Shown: positions 1-7,766 of the stretch, one piece after another
Position numbering within the stretch: position 1 is the stretch's first letter
Layout: every line of letters begins with the position of its first letter
Assembly (NCBI RefSeq): GCF_036013915.1
Contig: NZ_CP107899.1
Coordinates: 6,221,001 to 6,285,000 of the forward strand
Source: Streptomyces sp. NBC_00464
GTDB taxonomy: Bacteria > Actinomycetota > Actinomycetes > Streptomycetales > Streptomycetaceae
DNA: 64,000 bases
Reading direction: 5' to 3'
The notes under the pieces: generated by a model
Seen by the model: only the letters and a program-made list of their open reading frames with translations
The model's database searches: none
Told to the model about the DNA's origin: nothing
Translations under genes and position numbers: made by a program

Positions 1-828
1 CTCGGCCAGCGCGTGGCGGAACTGCACGAGGAGCGCTGCGAGGTGCCGTACGGGCCCCAGCCGCTGCCCGCACCCGCCGCGCCGCCGCCCACCGCCCACC
101 CGGCCGCGCTGGTCGCCCTCCTGCTGGACTGGGCCCTGGAGGGGCTGGCCGCCGTTGGCGCGCTCACCCTCGGCACCGGCACCGCCACCCTGACGCCGCT
201 CGGCAACTGGGCGGTCTGGGTCAAGCTGGAACAGATCTGCGTCGCCGCCCAGAGCCCCGCCGGGAACATCGAGCAGTCCGCCGCCGACATGCTGCTCGGC
301 TGCGCCCGCCTCACTCCCGGACCGGCCCGCGCCGAGTACCGCGCCTGGCTGGCAGCCCGCCCCGTCGGCAGCGCCGTCGCCGAACTCCTCGGCGTGGCCC
401 GCGGTGAGGACGCGCTGCTGCGCGGGCTCGCCTTCGAGGCACTCCGTGTCGTCGGCGCACCGGCCGAACCCGAGGTGCGCTCCGTCGTCACCGACCCGTC
501 GCTGCGCCCCTATGCGCTGCTCTGGCTCGCGGAGTACGACGGGACCGACCCCGAGGACGCCCAGGAGGTCCTCAGTCGTGAGGAGGCCACCTGGCTCTGG
601 GTCGACACCGCGGCGGCCGTCGCCGACCACGGTGAGACGGGACTGCTGGTCCGCCACCTCGACTCGGCCGTGCAGGGCACCGTCCCGGCGCTGCTCGACG
701 AGGTACGGGCCGTCGGCCACCCGCGCACCGTCCAGGTCCTGGTCGCCCTGGCCGCCGCGCACCCCGACCCCGCGCTCGCCAAAGCGGTCCGCAAGGCGGC
801 GTTCCAGGTGCACACCGGCGGAGCCTGA
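1..828 (+). CDS. C-terminal part of a conserved Streptomyces protein (HEAT-like), 5' partial
   Basis: The reading frame is open from the first base of the window, so the gene very probably starts upstream; the first in-window start codon is a GTG at 13. About 275 residues are visible. They are rich in Ala, Leu, Val and Arg, with helical segments resembling HEAT-type repeats in the C-terminal half, for example LLDEVRAVGHPRTVQVLVAL. I see no catalytic motif, signal peptide or membrane segment. The function is unknown. A short G/C hairpin just after the stop (831-847) probably ends the transcript. The HEAT-like label is inference from helix periodicity only. Confidence 0.6.
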   Translation, partial: LGQRVAELHEERCEVPYGPQPLPAPAAPPPTAHPAALVALLLDWALEGLAAVGALTLGTGTATLTPLGNWAVWVKLEQICVAAQSPAGNIEQSAADMLLGCARLTPGPARAEYRAWLAARPVGSAVAELLGVARGEDALLRGLAFEALRVVGAPAEPEVRSVVTDPSLRPYALLWLAEYDGTDPEDAQEVLSREEATWLWVDTAAAVADHGETGLLVRHLDSAVQGTVPALLDEVRAVGHPRTVQVLVALAAAHPDPALAKAVRKAAFQVHTGGA

Positions 829-830
829 AC

Positions 831-847
831 CGGGGGCTCCGCCCCCG
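831..847 (+). terminator. GC hairpin after the first gene
   Basis: CGGGGGC-tcc-GCCCCCG is a 7-bp perfect stem with a 3-nt loop directly after the stop codon at 828. There is no T-run, as is usual in Streptomyces. Confidence 0.5.
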
Positions 848-948
848 AACCCCTGCTCCTCAATCGCCGGAAGGGCTTGATTTCTCCCCGCCGCCGCCCC
901 TCCGCGGCGGCGGGGCACTTTCGGCCCCGCCGCAGGCGCCGCGCCCCC

Positions 949-1359
949 TCAGCCCGTCCCCGGGGCGTACGTCCCGAAGCTCCACACGTTGCCCTCTGCG
1001 TCCCGTGCCATGTAGTCCCGCGAGCCGTAGTCCTGGTCGGTGGGCGGCATCAGGATCTCCACCCCGTGCTCCACGGCCCGCGCGTGGTGGGCGTCGACCT
1101 CGTCGACCACCACGTAGACACCGGCCGGCCCCGCTCCCCGCATCGCCTCGGCGAAGACGCCCTCGCGGCCCCTGGAGCCCAGCATCACTCTGCCGTTCCC
1201 GCAGGACAGCTCCGCGTGCATCACCGTGCCGTCCTCGCTCTCGTACACCGCTTCCTCGGTGAAGCCGAGGCCCTCCGTGAGCGTCTTGATCGCGGCCTTC
1301 GCGTCGTCGTAAAGAATCGTCGGATAGACCGTCGGAGAAGCCGCCGTCGCGTCTGCCAT
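949..1359 (-). CDS. VOC (glyoxalase/PhnB-like) family protein
   Basis: This 136-residue protein has the length and beta-alpha-beta-beta-beta pattern of a single vicinal-oxygen-chelate domain of the PhnB/glyoxalase-like type. It opens with TVYPTILYDDAKAAIKTL and ends with the typical GNVWSFGTY strand. Such proteins are often metal-dependent lyases, dioxygenases or antibiotic-binding proteins; the substrate here cannot be told. I prefer the second ATG (1359), because the AAGGG ribosome site lies about 10 nt upstream of it but almost abuts the first ATG (1368). The metallopeptidase gene on the same strand lies 123 nt upstream, so a shared transcript is possible but not shown. Confidence 0.8.
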   Translation of the reverse strand: MADATAASPTVYPTILYDDAKAAIKTLTEGLGFTEEAVYESEDGTVMHAELSCGNGRVMLGSRGREGVFAEAMRGAGPAGVYVVVDEVDAHHARAVEHGVEILMPPTDQDYGSRDYMARDAEGNVWSFGTYAPGTG

Positions 1360-1482
1360 CGTGCTCATTCCCTTCGCGCGCCGAACCGGGCCCGTGGCAG
1401 CCCGTCTGTGATCTGCGTCTCAGTCTTCCACCGGGCACTGACAATGCCCTGCGCGGCGCCGGTCCGGCGCCGTTCGCACAGG

Positions 1483-2373
1483 TCAGCGGAAGGTGTCGCA
1501 GGCGGCCATGTCGCCGCTGCGGAACCCGGTGGTGAACCACTGCCGGCGCTGCGCGGCCGAGCCGTGCGTCCAGGACTCGGGGGTGACGCGGCCCTGGAAC
1601 CTCTCCTGGATCCGGTCGTCCCCGACCGACGCGGCCGCGTCGAGACCGTCCCGGATGTCCGCCCTGGTGAGCTCGGTGATCAGTGGCCGGCCGGTCGACT
1701 CGTCGGGCGTGGTCGTCGCGTGGTTCGCCCAGACCCCGGCGTAACAGTCCGCCTGGAGCTCCACCTTCACCGCGTTGCTGTTCTCGCCGGTGCGTCCGTC
1801 CTGCGAGCGGGCCAGTGTCCCCATCTGGTTCTGCACATGGTGTCCGTACTCGTGCGCGACGACGTAGGCCTCGGCGAACGGCCCGCCGCTCGACCCGAAC
1901 TTGGTCCGCAGCTCGTCGAAGAAGCCCAGGTCCAGATAGACCTGCCGGTCACCGGGGCAGTAGAACGGCCCCACGGCCGAGGTCGCCGATCCACAGGCCG
2001 TGTTGACCCGGTCGGTGAACAGGACCGTGCGGGCGCCCCCGTACGTTGCGTCGCGCCGCTGGAACTCCTGGCCCCAGTAGTCCTGCACGCTGTTGACCAC
2101 CGCGACCGTCCGGCAGTCGTCCTTGGTGTTGGCGTCCCGGCCGGTCCGGCAGTTCTGCTCGACCTGAGCGGCCGACGAGGCGGTCGCGGTCGTGCCCGAG
2201 TCGCCGGAGGAGAGTCCGAGCTGATCGGGGCCGACCCCGAAGAGCAGCCCCAGGATCAGTGCGATGACCCCGGCGATTCCGCCGCCCACGGTGGCCCTGC
2301 CGCCCGGGATGCGACTGCCGCGCGTGTCCCGGACCTCGGACGTGTCCAGATCGGCGTCGTCGTCGAACTGCAT
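1483..2373 (-). CDS. Neutral zinc metallopeptidase (YpfJ/KPN_02809 family)
   Basis: This is a 296-residue predicted membrane-anchored peptidase. A short acidic cytoplasmic N-terminus is followed by one hydrophobic helix (residues about 31-47) and an extracytoplasmic domain containing HEYGH at 174-178, the HExxH zinc-binding and catalytic motif of the PF04228 family. Six cysteines in the outer domain could form disulfides. The family is widespread but its substrates are unknown. The length is typical, so the gene looks intact. The start is an ATG preceded by a GAGGG ribosome site. It is transcribed away from the ABC-F gene, from the 280-bp region that also holds the probable leader peptide. 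Confidence 0.88.
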   Translation of the reverse strand: MQFDDDADLDTSEVRDTRGSRIPGGRATVGGGIAGVIALILGLLFGVGPDQLGLSSGDSGTTATASSAAQVEQNCRTGRDANTKDDCRTVAVVNSVQDYWGQEFQRRDATYGGARTVLFTDRVNTACGSATSAVGPFYCPGDRQVYLDLGFFDELRTKFGSSGGPFAEAYVVAHEYGHHVQNQMGTLARSQDGRTGENSNAVKVELQADCYAGVWANHATTTPDESTGRPLITELTRADIRDGLDAAASVGDDRIQERFQGRVTPESWTHGSAAQRRQWFTTGFRSGDMAACDTFR

Positions 2374-2543
2374 GGCACCACCCTCTGCTCCGCTCGCGAC
2401 TGCCGCACAGTCATGCGCCGAGTATCAGATAATTCACACCGCAATGCCCGTTTTTGCTCACGTGGTGGAGCGGGCCGGGCGCGCTGGGCGAGCTTTCGGC
2501 AACCGGGGTGGGAGCAGGCGGAGAAGTGGTTGGACACCGCCAG

Positions 2544-2549
2544 TAGACT
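2544..2549 (+). promoter_or_regulatory. -10 box for a leaderless transcript beginning at the leader peptide
   Basis: TAGACT matches TANNNT and ends 7 nt before the ATG at 2557, the usual -10 to +1 spacing. The transcript would therefore begin at or next to that ATG. No convincing -35 is seen. Confidence 0.45.
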
Positions 2550-2556
2550 GGTTCTC

Positions 2557-2589
2557 ATGGCAATTCTCCTTGTGCGTGTGCGTGAGTAA
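2557..2589 (+). CDS. Putative 10-residue leader peptide upstream of the ABC-F gene
   Basis: A short open frame, ATG to TAA, encodes MAILLVRVRE and starts exactly where the transcript is expected to begin (see the -10 at 2544). It ends 64 nt before the ABC-F GTG. Known ABC-F resistance genes are often switched by ribosome stalling on such leader peptides. The placement here is consistent with that, but the sequence alone does not prove translation. The stretch between the leader and ABC-F contains ACGGCG and CGCCGT segments that could pair around the intervening bases. Confidence 0.4.
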   Translation: MAILLVRVRE

Positions 2590-2653
2590 CGGCGTCGAGT
2601 CGTGAATCGCTAGTCGTTCCTCCGCCGTCCATACCGCTCTGGAGTTTTCCCCC

Positions 2654-4252
2654 GTGATCACCGCTTCCGGCATCGAGCTGCGCGCCGGCGCCCGCATGCT
2701 CATCGAATCCGCCTCCTTCCGCATCGCCAAGGGCGACCGCATCGGCCTCGTCGGCCGCAACGGGGCGGGCAAGACCACCCTCACCAAGTGCCTCGCGGGC
2801 GAGGGCACCCCCGCCGCCGGCGCCATCACCCGCTCCGGCGAGGTCGGCTATCTCCCGCAGGACCCGCGCACCGGCGACCTCGACGTGCTCGCCCGCGACC
2901 GCATCCTGTCCGCCCGCGGCCTCGACGAGATCCTGCGCAAGATGCGGGAGAACGAGGAGCGGATGGCGAACGGCAAGGGCGCCACCCGCGAGAAGGCGAT
3001 GAAGAAGTACGAGCGCCTGGAGACGGAGTTCCTCACCAAGGGCGGATACGCGGCCGAGGCCGAGGCGGCCACCATCGCCGCGGCCCTGAGCCTTCCCGAC
3101 CGGGTGCTGGGCCAGCCGCTCCACACGCTCTCCGGCGGTCAGCGACGCCGTGTCGAGCTGGCCCGGATCCTCTTCTCGGACGCCGACACCCTGCTCCTCG
3201 ACGAGCCGACGAACCACCTCGACGCGGACTCGATCGTCTGGCTGCGCGACTACCTCAAGAGCTACCGCGGTGGCTTCGTCGTGATCTCCCACGATGAGGA
3301 GCTGGTCGAGACCGTCGTCAACAAGGTCTTCTACCTCGACGCCAACCGCTCGCAGATCGACGTCTACAACATGGGCTGGAAGCTCTACAAGCAGCAGCGC
3401 GAGGCCGACGAGCGGCGCCGCAAGCGCGAGCGGCAGAACGCCGAGAAGAAGGCCGCGACCCTCAACGCCCAGGCCGACAAGATGCGCGCCAAGGCCACCA
3501 AGACCGTGGCCGCGCAGAACATGGCCAAGCGCGCCGACCGGCTGCTCTCCGGTCTGGAGGCCGTCCGGGTCTCCGACAAGGTCGCCAAGCTGCGCTTCCC
3601 CGACCCCTCGCCCTGCGGCAAGACCCCGCTGATGGCCGAGGGCCTCTCCAAGTCCTACGGGTCGCTGGAGATCTTCACCGACGTCGACCTCGCGATCGAC
3701 AAGGGCTCCCGGGTCGTCATCCTCGGCCTCAACGGTGCGGGCAAGACCACGCTGCTCCGTCTCCTCGGCGGCGCGGAGAAGCCCGACACCGGCGACATCA
3801 TCGAGGGCCACGGGCTCAAGCTCGGCTACTACGCCCAGGAGCACGAGACCCTCGACCCGAACCGCTCCGTCCTGGAGAACATGCGTTCCGCCGCGCCGGA
3901 CCTCGACCTCGTCGCGGTCCGCAAGACGCTCGGTTCGTTCCTCTTCTCCGGCGACGACGTGGACAAGCCCGCCGGGGTGCTCTCCGGTGGCGAGAAGACG
4001 CGGCTCGCCCTGGCGACGCTGGTGGTCTCCTCCGCCAACGTGCTCCTGCTCGACGAGCCCACCAACAACCTCGACCCGGCCAGCCGCGAGGAGATTCTCG
4101 GCGCGCTGCGCACGTACAAGGGTGCGGTCGTCCTCGTCACGCACGACGAGGGTGCCGTCGAGGCGCTCCAGCCCGAGCGGATCATCCTGCTGCCCGACGG
4201 CGTCGAGGACCTGTGGGGTGCGGACTACCGGGACCTGGTCTCGCTGGCCTGA
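2654..4252 (+). CDS. ABC-F family ATP-binding protein
   Basis: This 532-residue cytosolic protein has two ABC ATPase domains and no membrane segment, the ABC-F layout of ribosome-associated ATPases. Domain 1 has Walker A GRNGAGKTT (residues about 34-42), signature LSGGQ near 158 and LLLDEPTNHLD. Domain 2 has GLNGAGKTT near 357, LSGGE near 442 and LLLDEPTNNLD. Between them is a long Arg/Lys-rich coiled linker (about residues 250-310), the P-site tRNA interaction motif region. ABC-F proteins act in translation or protect ribosomes from antibiotics; which applies here cannot be decided. It starts at a GTG with a weak ribosome site and lies downstream of a probable leader peptide. Confidence 0.9.
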   Translation: MITASGIELRAGARMLIESASFRIAKGDRIGLVGRNGAGKTTLTKCLAGEGTPAAGAITRSGEVGYLPQDPRTGDLDVLARDRILSARGLDEILRKMRENEERMANGKGATREKAMKKYERLETEFLTKGGYAAEAEAATIAAALSLPDRVLGQPLHTLSGGQRRRVELARILFSDADTLLLDEPTNHLDADSIVWLRDYLKSYRGGFVVISHDEELVETVVNKVFYLDANRSQIDVYNMGWKLYKQQREADERRRKRERQNAEKKAATLNAQADKMRAKATKTVAAQNMAKRADRLLSGLEAVRVSDKVAKLRFPDPSPCGKTPLMAEGLSKSYGSLEIFTDVDLAIDKGSRVVILGLNGAGKTTLLRLLGGAEKPDTGDIIEGHGLKLGYYAQEHETLDPNRSVLENMRSAAPDLDLVAVRKTLGSFLFSGDDVDKPAGVLSGGEKTRLALATLVVSSANVLLLDEPTNNLDPASREEILGALRTYKGAVVLVTHDEGAVEALQPERIILLPDGVEDLWGADYRDLVSLA

Positions 4253-4653
4253 CCCGGCCGGCCGCGCGCCGGGGCCCGCCCCGGGCCGCCGGCCCGCGCG
4301 CGGCGGTCGCACACCGGCCGCCGCGGCCCGCTGATCCACTCGCACTGGATCATTCGGCCTACGCGTGATCCATCATCTGCGTGAGGGCGTCTCGTACCTC
4401 GGCGCGGCACCCGGCGGATACCTGCCGGGTGCACGCATGCGGGGCCCCGATCCCGGTGCGGCCCTGACCTGGTCGTTCCTCCGGCGTGGTTCGTCCGCTG
4501 ACTCGGCAGCCCTGCGGAATGTCTGATTCCGCTCGTGTCGGTGCCTTCCCGGGGCGTCGATCCGCTTGCACGGACCTTGCCGAATGGGTGGCCAGGACGG
4601 CCCCGAGGGGTGATCATGAGAGTTCAGAGCGCACTTCCCACGAGGAGGCACGG
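4253..4653. promoter_or_regulatory. 400-bp intergenic region with six GATC sites upstream of gbn
   Basis: No protein gene is supported here. The first 70 bases form nested GC-rich hairpins that may terminate the ABC-F transcript. Six GATC tetramers occur at 4333, 4348, 4367, 4449, 4559 and 4612. The first two lie in an inverted arrangement TGATCC-9 nt-GGATCA. Since the following gene encodes the GATC-binding protein Gbn, this looks like an autoregulatory region. Confidence 0.5.
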
Positions 4654-4875
4654 GTGGCCGAGACTCTGAAGAAGGGCAGCCGGGTAACCGGCGCCGCGCG
4701 CGACAAGCTCGCGGCAGACCTGAAGAAGAAGTACGACTCCGGTGCGAGCATCCGGGCGTTGGCCGAGGAAACGGGCCGCTCCTATGGATTCGTCCACCGG
4801 ATGCTCAGCGAGTCCGGAGTGACGCTGCGGGGACGCGGCGGAGCGACACGAGGCAAGAAGGCCGCGGCGGCCTGA
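4654..4875 (+). CDS. gbn: Gbn-like small nucleoid-associated HTH protein
   Basis: A 73-residue, very basic protein with one helix-turn-helix (ASIRALAEETGRSYGFVHRM, about residues 30-50) and a Lys/Ala-rich tail. Length and sequence agree with my memory of Streptomyces Gbn (SCO1839), a nucleoid-associated protein that binds GATC sequences and influences sporulation and antibiotic production. The start is a GTG with a strong GAGGAGG site 5 nt upstream; longer in-frame ATG starts lack this. Eleven GATC tetramers flank the gene on both sides and none lies inside it. The assignment rests on family recollection plus this context. Confidence 0.85.
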   Translation: MAETLKKGSRVTGAARDKLAADLKKKYDSGASIRALAEETGRSYGFVHRMLSESGVTLRGRGGATRGKKAAAA

Positions 4876-4887
4876 CAGCCGCCCGCG

Positions 4888-5022
4888 GATCGGGACAGCT
4901 CGCAGGATCAAGGACCTGTCCCGGGGCTCACCGGTTTCGGTGGTGGCCACCCGGTCGATCGTGCGGTCGATCGGGTGGTTACTGTTCAGTCACTTAGCTT
5001 CATGTGCTGACTGCACCCGATC
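4888..5022. promoter_or_regulatory. Five GATC sites between gbn and the enoyl-CoA hydratase-like gene
   Basis: GATC occurs at 4888, 4906, 4957, 4969 and 5019. The middle pair sits in a near-repeat, CGGTCGATCG and CGGTCGATCGG. This continues the cluster upstream of gbn and overlaps the promoter region of the next gene, suggesting local Gbn binding. Confidence 0.4.
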
Positions 5023-5034
5023 CGGAGGCGCTCC

Positions 5035-5826
5035 ATGACCTCGCTCGACACTGTGCTCGACAAGGACGGCGTACGACTCACCGTCGACGACGCGGTTGCC
5101 ACGGTGACCCTCACCAATCCGGCCAAGCGCAACGCTCAGTCCCCCGCTCTGTGGCGGGCGTTGACAGAGGCCGGACGGGCTCTGCCCGGCAGTGTGCGGG
5201 TCGTCGTGCTGCGTGGCGAAGGTGTGTCCTTCTCCGCCGGTCTCGACCGCCAGGCGTTCACCCCTGAGGGGTTCGACGGTGAGCCGTCGTTCCTCGACAT
5301 GGGGCGCGGCCCGGAGGCCGAGCTCGACGCGGTCATCGCCGAGTACCAGGAGGCGTTCACCTGGTGGCGTCGCAACGACATCGTGTCGATCGCGGCTGTC
5401 CAGGGACATGCCATCGGCGCCGGCTTCCAGCTCGCTCTCGCCTGCGATCTGCGGATCGTCGCCGAGGACGTGCAGTTCGCCATGCGCGAGACCAGCCTCG
5501 GGCTGGTCCCCGACCTCACCGGTACGCACCCCCTGGTGCACCTGGTGGGGTACGCACGCGCGCTCGAAATCTGCGCCACCGGCCGCTTCGTGCACGCCGA
5601 CGAGGCCGAGCGCACCGGCCTGGCCAACCTCGTGGTGCCTGCCGCGGAGCTCGAAGGAGCCGCCCGCGATCTCGCCGGCGCCCTGATCGCCGCCCCGCGC
5701 GATGCCGTCATCGAGACCAAGGCCCTGCTGAGCGGCGCCGTCTCCCGTACGTACGAGGAACAGCGCGCCGCCGAGCGCGCCGCGCAGGGCCGTCGGCTGC
5801 GTGACCTCTCGGGCGCGTCCGACTGA
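5035..5826 (+). CDS. Enoyl-CoA hydratase/isomerase family protein
   Basis: This 263-residue protein has the full length of the crotonase fold. The oxyanion-hole segments are SFSAGLD and GHAIGAGFQLALACDLRI. The region that usually holds the second catalytic glutamate (G-x-G-G-T in hydratases) reads LVPDLTGTHPL, so an ordinary hydratase activity is uncertain; isomerase, thioesterase-like or lyase roles are possible. It starts at an ATG with GGAGG about 6 nt upstream. A strong hairpin separates it from the convergent gene after it. Confidence 0.85.
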   Translation: MTSLDTVLDKDGVRLTVDDAVATVTLTNPAKRNAQSPALWRALTEAGRALPGSVRVVVLRGEGVSFSAGLDRQAFTPEGFDGEPSFLDMGRGPEAELDAVIAEYQEAFTWWRRNDIVSIAAVQGHAIGAGFQLALACDLRIVAEDVQFAMRETSLGLVPDLTGTHPLVHLVGYARALEICATGRFVHADEAERTGLANLVVPAAELEGAARDLAGALIAAPRDAVIETKALLSGAVSRTYEEQRAAERAAQGRRLRDLSGASD

Positions 5827-5839
5827 CAGTCCCCGGCAC

Positions 5840-5869
5840 CGGGTCCCGGGGACGTCGCCCCGGGACCCG
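5840..5869. terminator. Bidirectional hairpin between convergent genes
   Basis: CGGGTCCCGGGG-acgtcg-CCCCGGGACCCG forms a perfect 12-bp stem between the stop codons of the two convergent genes at 5826 and 5878. Confidence 0.7.
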
Positions 5870-5877
5870 ATGCCACG

Positions 5878-6597
5878 TCAGCCGGAGGGGGAGTCCCGCG
5901 GCCCCGGTCCCTCCGTCACCGCCGTGACCAGCACCGCGACCGGCGGATGCCCGTCCACCGCCTCCGTCACCGCCGCCCGCACCGCGCGGGCCACGTCCAG
6001 CGCCCGGTGGCCGCCGTCCGTCGCCAGCTCGACCCGTACGTGGTCCGCGCCCGAGTGCACGGATGCGCCCAGCACCCGCGTCAGCGTCGCGACCCCCGTC
6101 ACTCCAGCGGCCGCACGGCCTGCCGCGTCCTCCGGCTCAGCCGGGCGCACCTCGACGGGCGGCGGCTGGGCCTGTTCCGGTTCGTCGTCGAGCAACTCCG
6201 TCACCTGGACATCCACCTCGTCGACCGCCAGCCCGAGCCGCCGCGCGGCAGCCGTCAGCAGTGCCGAGCGCAGCGCCGCGGCGGCGGCCGGAAGCGGCTG
6301 GTGCGCCGTCGCCGCCACGGTGGCCTCGATCCGCAGCGGCCCCGGCGGCAGCGCGCTCGGGGGCGGCGGCACCTGCGGGGCGGGAGCCGCCCCGGCATCG
6401 GCCACGGCGATCCGCAGCTCCAGCAGCACCGGTCCCGGACCGACCACCGCCCGGCGCAGCACGCCGGCCGCGGCCCGTTCCGAGATCCAGGCCCCGTCCG
6501 CCGGACCGCCCAGCGGGAGCAGCCGGCCCGGACCGAGCCGTTGCCGGACCGCGGCCGTCCATCCTTTGGCCCCGTGAGAGCCGTCAGCCGTCGTCAT
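5878..6597 (-). CDS. Conserved Streptomyces protein divergent from the Asp23 operon (annotated elsewhere as NPV P10 family)
   Basis: This 239-residue protein is rich in Ala, Pro and Arg, with no membrane segment or signal peptide. Streptomyces genomes carry it next to Asp23/Gls24 genes under the uninformative name nucleopolyhedrovirus P10 family. Its C-terminal third (VRVELATDGGHRALDVARAV) has the strand-helix pattern of the Asp23 domain of the neighbouring genes, so it may be a divergent Asp23-related protein; that is inference. The start is the ATG at 6597, and a longer in-frame start at 6642 would run into the divergent promoter region. Confidence 0.65.
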   Translation of the reverse strand: MTTADGSHGAKGWTAAVRQRLGPGRLLPLGGPADGAWISERAAAGVLRRAVVGPGPVLLELRIAVADAGAAPAPQVPPPPSALPPGPLRIEATVAATAHQPLPAAAAALRSALLTAAARRLGLAVDEVDVQVTELLDDEPEQAQPPPVEVRPAEPEDAAGRAAAGVTGVATLTRVLGASVHSGADHVRVELATDGGHRALDVARAVRAAVTEAVDGHPPVAVLVTAVTEGPGPRDSPSG

Positions 6598-6689
6598 TGC
6601 TCCACCCTGCCGCATCCACGGCGCGAGACGGGGCAAGCGCACTTAATCTGGGCAAGGAAGTCCAATCTGCCCCGAAGGGAAGAACGGCG

Positions 6690-7184
6690 ATGACCGACAC
6701 CCCACAGCGGAACCGGCCCGAGGGCCTCGACAAGGACTCGGCCGGCAGCGACAGCAGGAGCAGCCAGCTGACCAAGCGCGGCGGGGGAGACCCCGCCACC
6801 CGCGGCCGTACGACGATCGCCGACGGAGTCGTCGAGAAGATCGCCGGAATGGCGGCCCGTGACGTGGTCGGCGTGCATGCGATGGGCAGCGGACTGTCGC
6901 GGACGTTCGGCGCGGTGCGTGACCGGGTCCCCGGCGGTTCCAAGTCCGTCACCCGCGGCGTGAAGGCCGAGGTCGGCGAGTCGCAGACGGCCCTCGACCT
7001 GGAGATCGTCGTCGACTACGGCGTGTCGATCTCCGATGTCGCCCGTGATGTACGGGAGAACGTTGTCGCGGCAGTCGAGCGGATGACGGGTCTCGAAGTC
7101 ATCGAGGTCAACATCGCGGTGAGCGATGTGAAGCTGCCCGACGAGGACGACGACGAGGACCAGTCCGAGCCACGTGTCCAGTAG
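6690..7184 (+). CDS. Asp23/Gls24 family envelope stress protein (first gene of operon)
   Basis: This is a 164-residue soluble protein. A polar N-terminus of about 45 residues is followed by the Asp23 domain, which begins TTIADGVVEKIAGMAARDVVGV, continues with DLEIVVDYGVSISDVARDVR and ends GLEVIEVNIAVSDV. The C-terminus is very acidic. In Gram-positive bacteria Asp23 proteins form a membrane-proximal lattice tethered by AmaP and respond to envelope stress; an AmaP gene closes this operon. The start is an ATG with a GAAGGGA site upstream. Confidence 0.85.
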   Translation: MTDTPQRNRPEGLDKDSAGSDSRSSQLTKRGGGDPATRGRTTIADGVVEKIAGMAARDVVGVHAMGSGLSRTFGAVRDRVPGGSKSVTRGVKAEVGESQTALDLEIVVDYGVSISDVARDVRENVVAAVERMTGLEVIEVNIAVSDVKLPDEDDDEDQSEPRVQ

Positions 7185-7215
7185 GACTCCCGCCAAAGGC
7201 AGTTGAGGAGCGCAG

Positions 7216-7407
7216 ATGAGCATGGCTGTGGTCGGCATGGTGGCCGGCATGGCGCTCGGTTTCGCCGGGTATTTCGGCGGGTTCGGTGCCTTTCTGCTGG
7301 TGGCTGCCCTGGGGGCGATCGGCTTCATCGCCGGTCGCTTCCTCGACGGTGACCTGGAGCCCGGCGACTTCTTCCGGAGTCGCGATCGCGGCGACCGACG
7401 GCGGTGA
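7216..7407 (+). CDS. Small membrane protein of the Asp23 operon (DUF2273-like)
   Basis: This 63-residue protein has two short, closely spaced Gly/Ala-rich hydrophobic helices (about residues 3-40) and a basic tail ending RSRDRGDRRR. Size and placement between two Asp23 genes match the small DUF2273-type membrane partners found with Asp23/AmaP in Firmicutes and Actinobacteria. It has a good GAGGAG site, and its stop overlaps the next gene's GTG (GTGA). Confidence 0.7.
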   Translation: MSMAVVGMVAGMALGFAGYFGGFGAFLLVAALGAIGFIAGRFLDGDLEPGDFFRSRDRGDRRR

Positions 7408-7766
7408 CGGCGTTGTCGGGGGCGGGCGGCCGGGTCGCCGCCGCAGAGCGCGGGGAGACCCGGATTGCCGACCGGGTCGTCGCGAAGATTGCCGCACAGG
7501 CGGCGAAGGAAGCGGTCGACGAGCCCGCGAAGGACGCCGCCTCGCCGCGGGCGACGGTCACGGTGCACCGTGACACCGCTCGCGTACGGGTGAGTCTGGA
7601 GCTCGGATATCCCAGCGACATCGGGCGCCAGTGCGGCGCGGTGCGTCGCAGGGTCGCGGAACGGGTAGAGGCGTTGGCGGGGATGGAAGTGCCCGAAGTG
7701 GCCGTACAGGTCGAGCGCCTGCACCCCTCAGGAGCGAGCCTCGCGGCGCAGGGGAGGATCCGATGA
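7404..7766 (+). CDS. Second Asp23/Gls24-like protein
   Basis: This 120-residue protein consists of almost nothing but the Asp23 domain: RGETRIADRVVAKIAAQAAK, then VRVSLELGYPSDIGRQCGAVRRRV, then GMEVPEVAVQVERL. It is more divergent than the first paralogue and lacks its acidic tail. It starts at a GTG overlapping the preceding stop and ends in an ATGA overlap with the next gene, so it is translationally coupled on both sides. Confidence 0.78.
   Translation: MTALSGAGGRVAAAERGETRIADRVVAKIAAQAAKEAVDEPAKDAASPRATVTVHRDTARVRVSLELGYPSDIGRQCGAVRRRVAERVEALAGMEVPEVAVQVERLHPSGASLAAQGRIR

Noticed and set aside
877..2589. A 570-codon plus-strand frame over the VOC and metallopeptidase genes
   Set aside because: Antisense shadow of two well-supported minus-strand genes. 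Only its last ten codons, the leader peptide, are retained.
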